Counted from the stretch's first letter, positions 43,654 to 52,661 are shown. The stretch is DNA of 64,000 nt from SOJA01 sp964598485 (GCA_964598485.1 CAZRCD010000004.1:62001-126000); one strand, 5' to 3'. Notes: a model not told the origin generated them from the sequence alone. Translations and numbers: made by a program.

Positions 43654-45013
43654 CTATACTCCAACCATATATCCCTTATCTTTCTCAACAAGCACGGTTT
43701 CGCTTTTCAAATCTTCCATGAACTTGGCGAATAAATCTGCATGTTCCGTATGAACAGGAAAAACCTTACGTGCGTTGATCTCTCCTAAAATATTTTTCAG
43801 TTGAAGCGGCATTATATGTCCAGAAACGTGCACATGATACTGCGGCAACCCATAATGCCTAAGCCAATTAACCAGCCTCTCAAAGTCAATCTCCATCTCC
43901 TCATTGAACGGCTCAGAAGCAGACAAAACATAGCAGCTGCCCGCTTTCGGGTTGATTTCCACAAGCTCCTCCAAATCGTAAAAAGACATGGCTAAAACTA
44001 TTTCCCGTTGTCGCTTCGAAACTTCGAACACATCAACAATTTTGTCTGAATACTCCTCTATAATTTGTTTTTCCCATTTGCGATATTTTTTCTTCGATTT
44101 TCGAAATATTAATAAACTTTCATCACCCAAGCTTGGAACCTTCAAGTGTTTATCCTTGCGCAACGCTTTCAATATGTAAGCCTGTCTAAGTGAAACAGCA
44201 AGACGTCGCCCATTCTTCTTGGCTGTTCGATAAAAAGAATTCAACCTGTCAACATCAGCATAAGCAAAATCAGCAAGCACCAAACCGCTTGTCTGCCCAA
44301 CAATAATACTTAACTTGTTTTTGACTTCTGCTTCGGAAGAAATTGATGCACCAGTCATGTTCGTAGCTTCGGTGACAACCGCAACTGGGTCTGCTTCTTT
44401 TGCCTTTTCAACAAAATCAGACGTCATCTCAGGCTTCGTTCCATGAGCCCTAAAATCTCCAGTATAAACAACAGCGCCATTAGAAGTATGAATAATGAAG
44501 CCATAGGCTCCTGGAACAGAATGATCAACATGAACTAGCTCAATCTCTAAACCATCCACAGTAATCGAGTCTCCTGTTCTAAAAGACGTAAACAATACGT
44601 CTTTAACGTCAAACTCCAACGCGGTAGCACGCATTTCACCGCGCCTGCAAAATAATCTTCGTTGTCTCTCCACAGTACACTGGAATTTCACGGTTTATGA
44701 AAGATATGTAAGCTGAGTGATCCATATGGGCGTGCGAAAGGAAAACAGCATCAACTTCTGCAGTCTTATCATCAAACCTGTAAAAGCCTTCAAGTTTCGG
44801 CAGAATTCCAAGCTCTTGCAAGCTTTTTTCGCTTCTAGGCGAAAGGAAAGGCAACGAATAATACTGCTTTTTCAAAGCAAAGGACATGCCAAAATCCAAG
44901 AAGATTTTTGTGCCTCTGTCTTGCAGTAGAATTTTGTTTCCGCCAATCTCATCTACTCCACCATAAAACGTCAACGAAGTGTTTAGCTTCACCAATTCAT
45001 ACACCAACGACAA
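43654..45013 (-). pseudogene. Beta-CASP/RNase J-like metallo-hydrolase, split by a frameshift
   Basis: Two overlapping frames make one protein. The 5' part (from ATG 45013) holds the MBL motif LSHAHMDHSAYISFINR and ends at TGA 44636 after KIILQAR. The 3' part continues EMRATALEFDVKDVLF, VYTGDFRAHGTKPEM, the beta-CASP domain and the closing HVHVSGHIM and FPVHTEH motifs. Removing one G from GCGCGG near 44640 joins them as ILQAREMRATALEF. The family includes RNase J-type nucleases. It is a recent frameshift, an assembly error, or less likely a recoded gene: both halves are otherwise intact, which favours an error or a very young event. Confidence 0.8.
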
Positions 45014-45141
45014 AGAAACTTTCTGTGTCGTCTATCCTGAATAGGCTTTTTGAACACATAGCGCATGCTAACAATTATTTGAAGATAGTAATATTTTTTA
45101 GTAAGTACCATGTGGTTATGCCATACAATGGAGGTCAAAAC

Positions 45142-45276
45142 GTGGCTAGAAGAAGCAAAAAAGACAAAGCTGCAGGTCGGGAAAAACATAAACAATTAAA
45201 AAAAGCTAAGAAGATGCAGAAGAAACAGAAAAAGAAAGTTGAGCTTCCTACAAGACATAAAAAAGGAAAAAGATAG
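45142..45276 (+). CDS. Very basic small protein, 44 aa
   Basis: GTG start with a perfect GGAGGT six bases upstream. The protein is over half Lys and Arg (ARRSKKDKAAGREKHKQLKK ... VELPTRHKKGKR). Such proteins bind nucleic acid or the ribosome; no family recognised. It diverges from the beta-CASP gene with about 130 bases between. Confidence 0.55.
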   Translation: MARRSKKDKAAGREKHKQLKKAKKMQKKQKKKVELPTRHKKGKR

Positions 45277-45288
45277 TATTAATCGCAC

Positions 45289-46995
45289 TCATTCCTTCAG
45301 CTTACCCATCTGTCTACAAATGCTTGAAATAGCGAAAATTACACTTGGAAAAGTGAATATACTGAAAACCTTCGTGTACTTCGGATTCCCAACCTTTCTA
45401 ACAAGTTTAACATCCCCTCCAGCCTCTAAATAACCTTCAACAAATGCTTTTGTAATGAGCTCTGCTGGGCGCGTTCCCACAAGAGGTGGAAGGTAATGCC
45501 CCGTGAAATACAGAAATTCGGCAATATCCCAAACCTTGTCACCTTTCCTGGATCCTTGCTCCAGATCGAGCAGGCAGATTTCACCATTTTTTTCTCTAAC
45601 CATAATATTCTCAGGTTTTGTATCTCCTAAAGCTATGCTCAGAGCGTGCACCTTTGCGAATTTTTCGCCGACCCTGCTTATGATGCCCAATTCATTTTTC
45701 AAACTTTCATCCGTTTGTGATTTCACGATCCTTTTTATTGTTTTATCGAGTTTTTCTCCTTCAACGTATTCCATGAAAATTAAGCGTTCACCATGGCTTA
45801 CATGCAGAATCTTAGGAACATCAAAACCCATACTGTTCAACTGCTGATTTATAGCACATTCCCTTTCAAGCCTCAAGCGTCCCAAAACAGCAAAAGTTCT
45901 TGTCCCCAGAGTCCATAGATTGAGAGGGAACCATTTAAAACTTGACCAGTCCTTAAACCTTTTAACGACAACTTTCTCTCTGTCATTATTTACAGAAGCA
46001 CTAACTAAATAGACATCGTTGAAAACACCACCAATCTTCTCAATCTCGATTTCAGCTGCCTCGCCCCTTGAAAGCACTCTCCTTGCAAAAGCTTCTATGT
46101 CCATTTTAGCTGACAAAGGAACAAGCCCACGAGCCGTAGGAATACACAGATATTTCAGGGGATCCTCAAGTTGATGGATAGATTTCGAGTTTTCTCTAAC
46201 ATCCCACTGAAAGCTATTCATTCCTCTGTTTTGCGACAGAAAACCTAAAGTCTTTGAAAAAGTGCCCAGCAAAGAATTGAATAAAGCCCTTTCGGCAGTC
46301 TTGAAAACATTGATAAAACGAATTTTCTTGCTTTCAACCTTCTCCACAAATTTTTTAGAAATTTTTACGTACCCATCTGAAAAAGTAATTACATCTTCTT
46401 CCTCTAATTCCCTTAACGCCTCCAAATATCCGCGCATAACCAATTTGACATTCTCTTTTTTAGCATCGTTTTGCATGAAGTTTAACACGGTATAAATCAT
46501 CGGCGGGAAAAGCCTAGCTCTGCTCATCATGGTTTCATACATAAAATACTCTGGTTTTATGTGAAAATTGTAGGATAATTCCGGAAAATCCAAAACGAGA
46601 TTTTCGAAGAGTTCAAGAATTAAACGCTTTTTCAATTTAACCTCTTGAAGATGCAAGTAATCCTCGTTTTTTAGGGCAACATATGGAAAGATTATTCCTT
46701 CAGCCAACGCCTCGCCTAAAAATCCTCTATCCACATCCCTCTCAAAAACCCATTCGTCAACAGCAAAAACAATAACACTTCTATCATCCAAAACTTTAAC
46801 ATAACTCATCAACCTAGGCTGAAAACCGCGAATTACAAGCAATACTTCAAGAACTGTTTTCGCATCAGTCAGTCCCAAGGCATAATCACCAACTATACAT
46901 GCTGTCGTAATTTGGCACGAACCAGCAATACGCCTGCAAAAACTGACAATTTGCCTTTTCAATTTTCCATCCGGATGCTTCAATTGCCTAGACAA
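45289..46995 (-). CDS. Nucleotidyltransferase-like domain fused to RIO/Bud32-like kinase
   Basis: 568 aa. The N-terminal region (about 25-110) has CIVGDYALGLTDAKTVLEVL, resembling a degenerate nucleotidyltransferase fold. A helical middle (150-270) follows. The C-terminal kinase-like domain (about 340-510) has VVVKRFKDW (ATP Lys), RLIFMEYVEGEKLDK, LGDTKPENIMV (catalytic loop) and ICLLDLEQGS (metal Asp), as in Bud32/ABC1-like small kinases. Reported in archaeal genomes but of unknown role. Nearest gene on the same strand is the acyl-CoA synthetase subunit upstream. Confidence 0.7.
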   Translation of the reverse strand: MSRQLKHPDGKLKRQIVSFCRRIAGSCQITTACIVGDYALGLTDAKTVLEVLLVIRGFQPRLMSYVKVLDDRSVIVFAVDEWVFERDVDRGFLGEALAEGIIFPYVALKNEDYLHLQEVKLKKRLILELFENLVLDFPELSYNFHIKPEYFMYETMMSRARLFPPMIYTVLNFMQNDAKKENVKLVMRGYLEALRELEEEDVITFSDGYVKISKKFVEKVESKKIRFINVFKTAERALFNSLLGTFSKTLGFLSQNRGMNSFQWDVRENSKSIHQLEDPLKYLCIPTARGLVPLSAKMDIEAFARRVLSRGEAAEIEIEKIGGVFNDVYLVSASVNNDREKVVVKRFKDWSSFKWFPLNLWTLGTRTFAVLGRLRLERECAINQQLNSMGFDVPKILHVSHGERLIFMEYVEGEKLDKTIKRIVKSQTDESLKNELGIISRVGEKFAKVHALSIALGDTKPENIMVREKNGEICLLDLEQGSRKGDKVWDIAEFLYFTGHYLPPLVGTRPAELITKAFVEGYLEAGGDVKLVRKVGNPKYTKVFSIFTFPSVIFAISSICRQMGKLKE

Positions 46996-47051
46996 ACTTC
47001 CACCTGAAGCGACATAATCATAAACAAAATCTGTAACTCTTCAAGATATAG

Positions 47052-48425
47052 TTAATGCTTTTCAAGAATTTTGCCATAAGTTCTCAAAAACCTCAATGCC
47101 ATGACTGCCTTTTCAGGTAAATTATACAGGGGTACGCTAGTCTTCCCTAAGACATTATATACGAGTGCGAAGTCCTCCCCGCCTGCTGGCACGTCAACAA
47201 CTGGTTTATTTGGATATTTTGCTGCCACGTCTTTAATCACTTTGGCATCTTTCGGTTCAAAGAAGCAAGATTTAAGCATGTTTATCACTAGGACGCCGTC
47301 CACGTTTTTGTCAGCGAGCACTAACTCCAAAACCTTGGAGTATCTTTCAGCTCTAGCGTCAGCTATCATATCTATAGGGTTTGTTGCATCCACGCCCGGG
47401 TAGAGGCTTTCAATCTTCTTCTTGGTGTGCTCAGACAAAGCTGCAAGCTTCAGATTGTTTCTTGCAACAGCATCTGCAGCCAGTATTGCTGGTCCACCCA
47501 CATTGCTTATAACTGCCACATTATCTCCGCGCATTGGAGGCTGTTTCGAAAATGCTATGGCTGCGTTCATCAATTCTTCAATGTCTTCAACCCTTATTAT
47601 TCCAGCTTTTTTGAAGGCTGCATCAAAGATTTCGTCCGATCCTGCAATTGAAGCTGTATGTGATTTTGCTCTTTTTGCTGATTGCTGTGTTATTCCGCCT
47701 TTTAGAGCTAGAATAGGCTTTTTCTTCACTATTTTTCTCGCTTCTTCTATGAATTTCCTTCCTTCTTTTACTCCTTCCATGTATAGGCAAATGACCTGTG
47801 TTTTTCTGTCGTTTCCATAATACCGTAGCAAATCAACGTCATCAACATCTATTTTGTCTCCTACGAAAGCGAATTTGCTTATGCCAACATTATAAAAGCA
47901 TGCCCAGTCAAGAAGACAAGCGCCGACTCCGCCACTCTGGGATATGACGGCAATACTTCCCTTTCTAGGCATGACGTTTCTTTCAAAGGTTGTGTTTAAT
48001 CCATTGGCAGTGTTTATGACGCCCATAATCGTGTTTGGTCCTAAAATTCTAACGTCATGCTCTTCTTTAATCTTGAGCAGCTGCTGACGCTGTTCATCTT
48101 TGAACCCACCAGTAATCATTACAAGAGCTTTCACGCCCATTTTCGCGCATTTTTCTGCGTGTTCAACCGATTGTTTTGGCGGAAGCATTATAACCGCAAG
48201 TTCAGGAGTTTCTGGCAACTTACTTAGCTTGTTGTAACCATGTTTTCCATCCGCATCTAAAACGTAAGTTTTTTCACGAAAGAATTTTCTCATATTGTAA
48301 ATGACGCTTTTGAAAAGCTGGGGAGAAGCCATTCCAACTCTTTCTCGGATCTTACTTGAACCTACTAGAAGAACCCTTTGCGGTTCAAAGATAGCCTTCA
48401 CTCCATTCATAGATTTAGCCTTCAA
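47052..48425 (-). CDS. ADP-forming acyl-CoA synthetase, alpha-subunit type
   Basis: Makes ATP from acyl-CoA in many archaea (acetate or aromatic/branched acid formation). 457 aa: CoA-binding domain (LLVGSSKIRERVGMASPQLF), the LGPNTIMGVINTANGLNTTF segment, the second domain SQSGGVGACLLDWACFYNVG with FVGDKIDVDDVDLLRYYGND, and KSHTASIAGSDEIFDAAFKK, where the conserved His is phosphorylated in the family. The ATP-grasp beta subunit is not adjacent, so it must be encoded elsewhere or this is a variant. Confidence 0.85.
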   Translation of the reverse strand: MKAKSMNGVKAIFEPQRVLLVGSSKIRERVGMASPQLFKSVIYNMRKFFREKTYVLDADGKHGYNKLSKLPETPELAVIMLPPKQSVEHAEKCAKMGVKALVMITGGFKDEQRQQLLKIKEEHDVRILGPNTIMGVINTANGLNTTFERNVMPRKGSIAVISQSGGVGACLLDWACFYNVGISKFAFVGDKIDVDDVDLLRYYGNDRKTQVICLYMEGVKEGRKFIEEARKIVKKKPILALKGGITQQSAKRAKSHTASIAGSDEIFDAAFKKAGIIRVEDIEELMNAAIAFSKQPPMRGDNVAVISNVGGPAILAADAVARNNLKLAALSEHTKKKIESLYPGVDATNPIDMIADARAERYSKVLELVLADKNVDGVLVINMLKSCFFEPKDAKVIKDVAAKYPNKPVVDVPAGGEDFALVYNVLGKTSVPLYNLPEKAVMALRFLRTYGKILEKH

Positions 48426-48506
48426 ACCAAACTTGTTGAGGAAGGAAAAAGATGGCGTTTCAGGTTCATAAATTTAACCGTAGAAAGACTTGAAAAACCA
48501 GAGGAT

Positions 48507-49814
48507 TTACCGTGCTAACAGATCGAACGCTGTTTTTTCAGCCCTTTCCATAACAGCTTGCTCATCTAAAGTTTTCACGTGCCGATTCTCCATCACAATC
48601 TTTCCGTCAACAATAACCGTGTCCACATCACTTCCATGCGCAGAATAAACGATGTTTGCGTAAATGTCATGTAAGGGTTTTAAATGAGGCTTTGAAAGGT
48701 CAACCAAGATTACGTCAGCTTTTTTGCCAACCTCAAGTGAACCAATGCTTTTCCAAAGTCTCAAGGCTTTAGCCCCATTTACTGTCGCCATCCTCAAAAC
48801 TTCATACACTGGTAAAATCTTGGGATTCAAATAGACGAGCTTCTGAAGCAAAGTGGCGATTTTCACTGTTTCGAACATGTCAAGTGTATTGTTGCTGGCT
48901 GGGCCATCTGTTCCCAGACTGACATTAACATCTAAATCAGTCAAATCTTTTACTTTTGCTGCACCTACACCGAGTTTCATGTTAGCGACGGGAACATGAG
49001 CTACATTGACGCCACGTTTGGACAAAATCTGCATGCCCTTTCTTGACAGATTTGTGCAGTGAGCAGCAAGAACGTGACCGCTAAAAAAGCCTATCTTTTC
49101 CAAAAATTCAACTTCACTAGAACTATATCTCTTCTCGAACTCCCTGAACATTTCTTTCGACTCAGCTAAATGAATATGAACGCCAACGTTTAATTCCAAG
49201 GATTTGTTCTTGATTTTGGTGAGAAGCTCAGGGCTGCAACTGTTAGCCGCGTGGGGCCCTAAAAAAGTGGTTACTCTGCCATTGGCGTATCCACGGAATT
49301 TTTCGGCAAAATTTATACTTTCGTTCAGCATTTTTTCGCCTAGTGCCTTGTTTCCAGCTTCAATTATGCCTTCCGCCAAAACACCTCTCAATCCGCTTTT
49401 CTCCACAACCTTTGCAACCATGTCCTCATGGAAATACATGTCAGCAAAACAAGTTGTTCCATTTTTTATCATTTCTAAGCAGCCTAAGAGGGTTCCAACA
49501 TGAACATCTTCTGATTTGAGCTTAGCCTCTAAAGGCCAAATGGTCTTCTTCAGCCAAGTTTCTAAGGGTTGGTCTTCAGCTATTCCGCGGAAAAGGGTCA
49601 TAGGCACGTGTGTGTGACAGTTAATCAAGCCGGGCATGGCAATTTTTTTCCTTGCGTTTATCTTTGTTTCTGCCTGTATTTTGTTTGCAGATGCACGTTT
49701 GCCGACAAAAATTATTTTTCCGTTTTTTATGGCTAGGGCTCCATTTTCTATGAAATGCTTTCCGTTCATCGGTAGGATGGTGCATCCGTAAATTAGGATG
49801 TCTGCTTTTTCCAA
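48507..49814 (-). CDS. S-adenosylhomocysteine / methylthioadenosine deaminase family amidohydrolase
   Basis: 435 aa. The metal-dependent amidohydrolase motifs are intact: PGLINCHTHVPMTLFRG (HxH), NVGVHIHLAESKEMF (HIH), VLAAHCTNL and NVSLGTDGPASNNTLDMFET (Asp with substrate contact). This matches the MtaD/DadD family that deaminates SAH, MTA and 5'-deoxyadenosine. In archaea it feeds S-inosylhomocysteine recycling. Which nucleoside is preferred cannot be read. Single gene. Confidence 0.88.
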   Translation of the reverse strand: MEKADILIYGCTILPMNGKHFIENGALAIKNGKIIFVGKRASANKIQAETKINARKKIAMPGLINCHTHVPMTLFRGIAEDQPLETWLKKTIWPLEAKLKSEDVHVGTLLGCLEMIKNGTTCFADMYFHEDMVAKVVEKSGLRGVLAEGIIEAGNKALGEKMLNESINFAEKFRGYANGRVTTFLGPHAANSCSPELLTKIKNKSLELNVGVHIHLAESKEMFREFEKRYSSSEVEFLEKIGFFSGHVLAAHCTNLSRKGMQILSKRGVNVAHVPVANMKLGVGAAKVKDLTDLDVNVSLGTDGPASNNTLDMFETVKIATLLQKLVYLNPKILPVYEVLRMATVNGAKALRLWKSIGSLEVGKKADVILVDLSKPHLKPLHDIYANIVYSAHGSDVDTVIVDGKIVMENRHVKTLDEQAVMERAEKTAFDLLAR

Positions 49815-49927
49815 TGCTGCATCCTTTGTACAAAAAGCGAAGTGTACAATAAAAAGTATGCTAATTGTTGCTAAGAAACTCAGTGTTGTTAGTCTTCGTT
49901 AGGTTGAAAGATTGGTGGAGTTAGAAG

Positions 49928-50344
49928 CTAGATCCGTGGTTTTGCGCTTTCAATTTTTCTCAGGAATGGGTGCAATGCTGGTTTTAGATTATTATCTTCT
50001 GCTAAGAGTCCTTTAGATATTCCTGGTGTGCCTATTTTTCTGCATATGAAGTTGAGCGAGTCTTCTGTGAAGTTTAGTAAGCCTTTCCCTTCGGTTGTCA
50101 GCGTGTACACTTTTCTGGGTCGTTCGTTGCTCATGTCCCATTCGCTTTTTACATATCCCTTTTTCTCTAACGTGTTCAATAGCGGATAAATGGTGCTTGG
50201 TCCAAAGTACACTCCAAAGCTTTTGCGGATTATTGTGATTATCTGGTATCCATGCATTGGTTTTGTGTTCAAGAACTGTAGCACTATGAGGTCTAAGAGG
50301 CCCTTCATCAATTTGACTTGGACTTCTTTCGAGTTGTTACCCAT
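49928..50344 (-). CDS. PadR-family transcriptional regulator A
   Basis: 138 aa: LLDLIVLQFLNTKPMHGYQI, the recognition helix YFGPSTIYPLLNTLEKKGYV and the wing EWDMSNERPRKVYTLTTEGK, then a C-terminal dimer helix. A 22-base palindrome (50402-50423) lies 58 bases upstream and fits the reported PadR pattern ATGT-N-ACAT, so autoregulation is likely. A second PadR gene diverges from it. Confidence 0.88.
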   Translation of the reverse strand: MGNNSKEVQVKLMKGLLDLIVLQFLNTKPMHGYQIITIIRKSFGVYFGPSTIYPLLNTLEKKGYVKSEWDMSNERPRKVYTLTTEGKGLLNFTEDSLNFICRKIGTPGISKGLLAEDNNLKPALHPFLRKIESAKPRI

Positions 50345-50401
50345 GTGTTTACTTCCTTTGTGTATTTTTGTCCAACAGTTTTACTGTTAGACATGGATAC
50401 A

Positions 50402-50423
50402 ATATGTCCTTTTTAAGACATAT
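50402..50423 (+). promoter_or_regulatory. PadR-type operator ATATGTC-N8-GACATAT, copy 1
   Basis: Seven-base perfect arms with an 8-base spacer, between the two divergent PadR genes. An overlapping GACAT...ATGTC pair (50391-50408) adds further half-sites. The same palindrome occurs at 51262-51283. Confidence 0.65.
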
Positions 50424-50539
50424 CTCAAGACTTTCTATTGCATAAACGTGAATATAAAGGTTCATACCTACTAGAAACATAAAAAAGCATACCGAAGCAT
50501 ATGAGAATATTCTGTTTTGTACATAATTTAAATAAGCTC

Positions 50540-50571
50540 AAACATGAACCAGTTCAGAATAGAACATGTTT
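50540..50571 (+). promoter_or_regulatory. Operator AAACATG...CATGTTT upstream of PadR B
   Basis: AAACATG at 50540-50546 and CATGTTT at 50565-50571 form an inverted repeat. A TATA-like TAATTTAAAT lies just upstream (about 50523-50532), so the repeat covers the expected transcription start. Confidence 0.4.
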
Positions 50572-50584
50572 AGAGAGTGAAAGA

Positions 50585-50911
50585 TTGACAGAAACTTTCA
50601 GAAAAGAACTTGTTCAACGCATGACCAGAAACTTGCTTGATATTCAAATTTTAAGGCTTGTTCAGGCCCAACCTATGTGGGGTTACAAAATAAAAAAAGT
50701 AGTAGAAGCGTTGTTCGGTGTAAAGCTAAGGCACGGCGCATTATATCCACTGCTTAATAAACTGGAACAGAAAGGCTTCTTAACAAGTGAAAAACAAAAG
50801 CAAGGAGGAAGAACAAGAAAAGTTTACACAATAACCAGAAAAGGAAAACAGTACATAGACGCATACGCTGGTATACTGAAAGAACAAATAGAAGGCTCTG
50901 ACATCAAATAG
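50585..50911 (+). CDS. PadR-family transcriptional regulator B
   Basis: About 108 aa from TTG 50585 (GAGTGA upstream); ATG 50621 is an alternative. LLDIQILRLVQAQPMWGYKI, the helix KLRHGALYPLLNKLEQKGFL and the wing TSEKQKQGGRTRKVYTITRK match PadR. It diverges from PadR A, and its own operator-like repeat overlaps the predicted promoter. Less than 40% similar to PadR A by eye. Confidence 0.8.
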   Translation: MTETFRKELVQRMTRNLLDIQILRLVQAQPMWGYKIKKVVEALFGVKLRHGALYPLLNKLEQKGFLTSEKQKQGGRTRKVYTITRKGKQYIDAYAGILKEQIEGSDIK

Positions 50912-50921
50912 TATGTCGTTT

Positions 50922-51080
50922 TTACTTTCGCTTTCGGAAAAGCATTATGTCATCGTAGGTGCAGGCATATTCAAATTCTTTTGCTATGGGCTGTTTTGCC
51001 TCTTCAACTGTTTTAACGTTTAAATTATGAAACTCGTCGTTTTTCTCATTTACATGTCGAATTGTTGAACGTGTACGCAA
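50922..51080 (-). pseudogene. Tyrosine recombinase, C-terminal tail only
   Basis: The minus frame reads RHVNEKNDEFHNLNVKTVEE then AKQPIAKEFEYACTYDDIML and ends FRKRK. This matches the tail of archaeal phage-type integrases (NDEFH..TAKTVEEA...LIE.GFEYV...D...LFRKRK). It has no proper start (in-frame stop just upstream at about 51084). A related fragment with the catalytic segment lies at 51666. Confidence 0.6.
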
Positions 51081-51261
51081 ATTTTATTATTTGCAAATTT
51101 TTGTATGCAACCAGTATCTAAATCAAGATTTCAGCTAGTTCTTAGAGTTTGAAAAATGTTTGATCCTTGCAAGACGCTTATTCAAACCAGTGGGACGTTT
51201 TATGCAACATTCGGAGTTTTCCGTAATATTTATATCGTAAGAAACAGTATTACGTAGGTAG

Positions 51262-51283
51262 ATATGTCTCCTTTGAGACATAT
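51262..51283 (+). promoter_or_regulatory. PadR-type operator, copy 2
   Basis: ATATGTCTC and GAGACATAT, perfect 9-base arms with 4 bases between. Same length and outer arms as the operator at 50402. A TATA-like TTTATATCG lies about 30 bases upstream. Predicts control of the 51310 gene by PadR A. Confidence 0.65.
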
Positions 51284-51309
51284 TGTATAAGTGTAAGACA
51301 CAGATACAT

Positions 51310-51681
51310 ATGGTGAAAAGCATGTTGGAAATAATAACGTCCATGTTGGAAATGCTCAGCCCCATGTCGAAAATACTGGTGCCCACGTTATGGTTATGTT
51401 TCGTAGCCTACGCTGCATGGTATTATACGTCTGCGAAAAAGTATGCGCCACTAACCCGTGAAGAGGTAAGAATACTGTGGAAGCTTCACAAACAAGACGT
51501 CGGATGCGAAGCCAAGAAATGGCAGGAAATAAGACGTAAAGATAAGATAGTCGGCTTTGAATGTGAATGTGGATACAAGCACGTACAGAAGCGTCCGATA
51601 GCAGCTAGCATGCCAGTGTCGCATGTCGGTCAGGTGTCTCCTGTGTTCTATAAGATGCACACCACTTATGAGTCAGAATAA
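51310..51681 (+). CDS. Small membrane-anchored protein with zinc motif
   Basis: About 123 aa. N-terminal membrane segment LVPTLWLCFVAYAAWYYTSA, then a soluble part with C...FECECGYKHVQKRPIAASM. The three cysteines may bind a metal. No family recognised. Placed directly downstream of a PadR-type palindrome and between two integrase remnants. Several starts are possible (51283-51313); I used ATG 51310. The 3' end overlaps the convergent integrase remnant by 16 bases. Confidence 0.55.
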   Translation: MVKSMLEIITSMLEMLSPMSKILVPTLWLCFVAYAAWYYTSAKKYAPLTREEVRILWKLHKQDVGCEAKKWQEIRRKDKIVGFECECGYKHVQKRPIAASMPVSHVGQVSPVFYKMHTTYESE

Positions 51682-52064
51682 TTCTTTTCTGTTTCAGCGG
51701 TTGTGCTGTGGAACTTGTCGTTTCTCTCGTCAAATATTGCTTGCTCAAGGTTTCTGTAAATGTCTGCATTCTGGATGTTTTTATGTCCGAGGAGATTCTT
51801 GACGTAGTTGGGATCCTTTGTTCTGTGATATTCCAGGGTGGCTTTCCGATGTGTAAGTGTGTGGAAGTGAATTTGCAATAAGCTTGGATTCTGCAGTCTT
51901 CTGGCTGCCACTTTTCGTCGATGATAGAACTTACCGTATCGTGAAAGAATCATTTTATTTTTTTGAAAAAAGAGCCAAACGGACCTCCCCCCGGCATTTT
52001 TCAAGCTTTTTATATTATGCAAGCTCAGTATCACATTAACTCGTAACAGTTTTGACACGCGCAC
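51666..52064 (-). pseudogene. Tyrosine recombinase catalytic-domain remnant
   Basis: 132 codons. The middle and end match archaeal integrases: LQIHFHTLTHRKATLEYHRT, then KDPNYVKNLLGHKNIQNADI and YRNL (catalytic Tyr). The R-x-x-H arginine position in HTLRH reads Thr (HTLTH), and the N-terminal catalytic Arg region and DNA-binding domain are absent. The end ERNDKFHSTTAETEKNYSDS stops early, before the FRKRK tail. A decayed gene, catalytically dead. Together with 50922 it marks former insertion of a mobile element. Confidence 0.75.
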
Positions 52065-52125
52065 GAAAACGACCTTAGAGAAACTTACAACTTTTAGAAG
52101 GTAAAATAACTATTTGCAGTCGAAA

Positions 52126-52446
52126 CTACTGACATAATTGTTTTGCTTGGGCTTTAATCATTGCGACGGCTTCGGCAAAAGTAATCTTGCACTGTTGTTT
52201 CAAGTTAAAACTCATCCTCAATTTTTCAACGATCCATTTCTCAATTATATCTGTGCCTTCTTCTCCGAACATAAAATTAAGCCCTTTCATGAATATTTCG
52301 GGTTTTTTTGGGATCTCCTTCCGTTTTAGCCCAGAGTTCTTTTCGAGATAGTAGTAGATGGCCTTTTTACCGCTATCCCCCAGAACTTCTAATCCGTCAT
52401 CTACGCACTGCATAATTCTTTTTTCAAGCTGGGATTCGGCTGTCAT
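52126..52446 (-). CDS. NitrOD5/DUF3227-like domain protein
   Basis: 106 residues: CVDDGLEVLGDSGKKAIYYY, LEKNSGLKRKEIPKKPEIFM and LNFMFGEEGTDIIEKWIVEK. This matches the pattern of the NitrOD5 output domain (small archaeal helical domain with 'LG..G...I..YL' and 'FG.GA'). The domain is found alone or as the output of archaeal signalling proteins. Here it stands alone. Function unknown. Confidence 0.6.
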   Translation of the reverse strand: MTAESQLEKRIMQCVDDGLEVLGDSGKKAIYYYLEKNSGLKRKEIPKKPEIFMKGLNFMFGEEGTDIIEKWIVEKLRMSFNLKQQCKITFAEAVAMIKAQAKQLCQ

Positions 52447-52538
52447 GGAACTTACTTCTAGAACAAACCATATATAAGCTTTATTTTTGTTGAAAAGATA
52501 TGTTTATTTACGACAAATCTAAAAGGAGGTGATGCTGT

Positions 52539-52661
52539 TTGAATTGGAAAATGATGATCGCTTCCCATTGGAAAATTGCACTAGTGCTCAGTTTGCTTAC
52601 ATTAAGGATGATTTGTGGGACAGCGTTCGCAGAGCCTATCGACTGCCCAGGTATGGGATAA
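52539..52661 (+). CDS. Possible small secreted peptide, 40 aa
   Basis: TTG start nine bases after a strong GGAGG. Frame reads LNWKMMIASHWKIALVLSLL then TLRMICGTAFAEPIDCPGMG: a basic N-end, a hydrophobic core and an A-F-A signal-peptidase-like site. An overlapping frame (52529-52765) competes, with its start crowding the same ribosome site. One of the two is probably translated, or it is the 5' remnant of a larger secreted protein. Confidence 0.25.
   Translation: MNWKMMIASHWKIALVLSLLTLRMICGTAFAEPIDCPGMG

Noticed and set aside
51135..51386. 83-codon minus frame in the PadR region
   Set aside because: Antisense to the better supported 51310 gene and its operator.
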